Shown in pieces: positions 63,433 to 64,000 of a DNA stretch of 64,000 nucleotides. Position 1 is the first letter of the stretch. Each line of letters begins with the position of its first letter. The stretch comes from Microbacterium sp. Its GTDB lineage: Bacteria > Actinomycetota > Actinomycetes > Actinomycetales > Microbacteriaceae. The notes beneath the pieces were generated by a model. It saw only the letters and a list, made by a program, of their open reading frames with translations, was not told where the DNA came from and ran no database searches. Position numbers and translations under genes: made by a program. The DNA lies in the NCBI RefSeq assembly GCF_031178445.1, contig NZ_JAPSIY010000005.1, forward strand, positions 1-64,000. The letters are read 5' to 3'.

Positions 63433-64000
63433 GGCCGGGCAGCAGCGACACCAGCAGGATCGCCGCAGCGATCAGATAGACGGTGAGGTAGCCGGAGCCG
63501 CCGATCGGCAGCAGCACGAAGCCGAGACCGGCGAGTGCGATCATCACCGCGGAGCCGGTCGAGTCCGAGATCGACAGAGCGGCGGAGTTGAAACCCTCGT
63601 CCGCCGTCGTCGAGTATGCGAGCGTCAGCACCGTGAGGCGCGGATAGATCAGCCCCATGCCCGCTCCCGCCAGCCCCCAACCGACCACCGCCACCCAGGG
63701 CGCCGCGTCGACGATCACGACGAACAGGATGGATGCGACCGCGAGCATCATCAAGGGGACCCCGACCATCACGATCCTGGTGCTGCCGAGCAAGTCGCCG
63801 TAGCGCCCCTGCACGGCCGAGGCCGTCGACCATCCCAGCGCGGCGAGAGTGAGGGCGAGCCCGGCGATCGTGGGCGAGAACTCGAAGCGGTCCATCAACA
63901 GCTTCGGAACATACGCCTCCGCGGCGAAGAAGGCGCCCGCGGCGAGCCCCCTCATCAGCACGGTGCTCGGCAGCCCGGCTGACGCACGCAGGGTTCCGCG
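63407..64000 (-). CDS. MFS transporter, C-terminal part
   Basis: The frame is open to the window edge, so the start lies outside; about 198 residues are visible. Six hydrophobic segments remain, with an MFS-type loop GRYGDLLGSTR and GWGLAGAGMGLIYPRL. The stop lies inside the convergent bioQ end (26-nt overlap). Substrate unknown. Confidence 0.85.
   Translation of the reverse strand, partial: RGTLRASAGLPSTVLMRGLAAGAFFAAEAYVPKLLMDRFEFSPTIAGLALTLAALGWSTASAVQGRYGDLLGSTRIVMVGVPLMMLAVASILFVVIVDAAPWVAVVGWGLAGAGMGLIYPRLTVLTLAYSTTADEGFNSAALSISDSTGSAVMIALAGLGFVLLPIGGSGYLTVYLIAAAILLVSLLPGLRMGDGRR

Overview
This is a high-GC, almost fully coding window from an actinobacterium. The gene set and order point to Microbacteriaceae, probably Microbacterium or a close relative: aceE followed by a PucR-type fasR and fabD-fabH-acpP-fabF; DUF3145 and DUF3099 proteins; an actinobacterial ferrochelatase; GlgA/GlgC; and a stand-alone BioMNY transporter with a BioQ-type regulator. 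About 72 protein genes and one tRNA are supported. I saw no rRNA, CRISPR array, prophage or transposase, and no stretch above 300 bases lacks a gene.

Layout. 1-5.5 kb: 3' end of aceE, fasR and the type II fatty-acid synthase operon, closed by a strong terminator. 5.5-7.7 kb: divergent membrane protein and MocR regulator (yczE/yczR type) around a perfect inverted repeat. 7.8-9.3 kb: DUF3145 and an Fe/2OG-dioxygenase-like gene with a DtxR/IdeR-type iron box. 9.4-12.7 kb: DUF262/DUF1524 protein, apparently without nuclease catalytic residues, coupled to a prolyl-aminopeptidase-like hydrolase. 12.7-17.1 kb: DUF72, KTSC, BrkB-like membrane protein, haem-oxygenase-like diiron protein and CDGSH protein. 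17.1-24.3 kb: two-component system, ABC-2 exporter and a five-gene operon whose promoter shares a 15-mer with that of the two-component system. 24.4-32.2 kb: CAU tRNA, gamma-carbonic-anhydrase-like protein, Dps, amidohydrolase/PaiB, AgcS symporter, Nei glycosylase, RpiB, ferrochelatase. 32.3-46.6 kb: PepN; an overlapping MscS/globin/flavin-dehydrogenase operon; thioesterases; EttA; BASS transporter; lipoprotein; SSB; MsrA; LysE; exonuclease. 46.7-53.9 kb: L31B, ABC ATPase, divergent glgA/glgC, SerB, FabG and a DUF4190/DUF3099/SURF1 stretch. 54-55.2 kb: solitary DUF559 endonuclease-like gene between diverged inverted 54-bp repeats, with a 12-copy GCCT microsatellite on one side. 55.2-64 kb: ABC-F protein, DedA with a second two-component system and an acyltransferase, BioMNY/BioQ, and the end of an MFS gene.

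Regulation. About eighteen starts have a TANNNT-like hexamer 6-7 nt upstream and no usefully spaced Shine-Dalgarno sequence, which predicts leaderless mRNAs. Candidate operators were found for YczR, an iron regulator, BioQ and both response regulators.

Most of the window is core metabolism. The strongest candidates for something undescribed are the DUF559 gene with its paired repeats (53.95-55.14 kb) and the nuclease-dead DUF262 protein coupled to a peptidase (9.4-12.7 kb). All calls come from reading the sequence; no database search was run.
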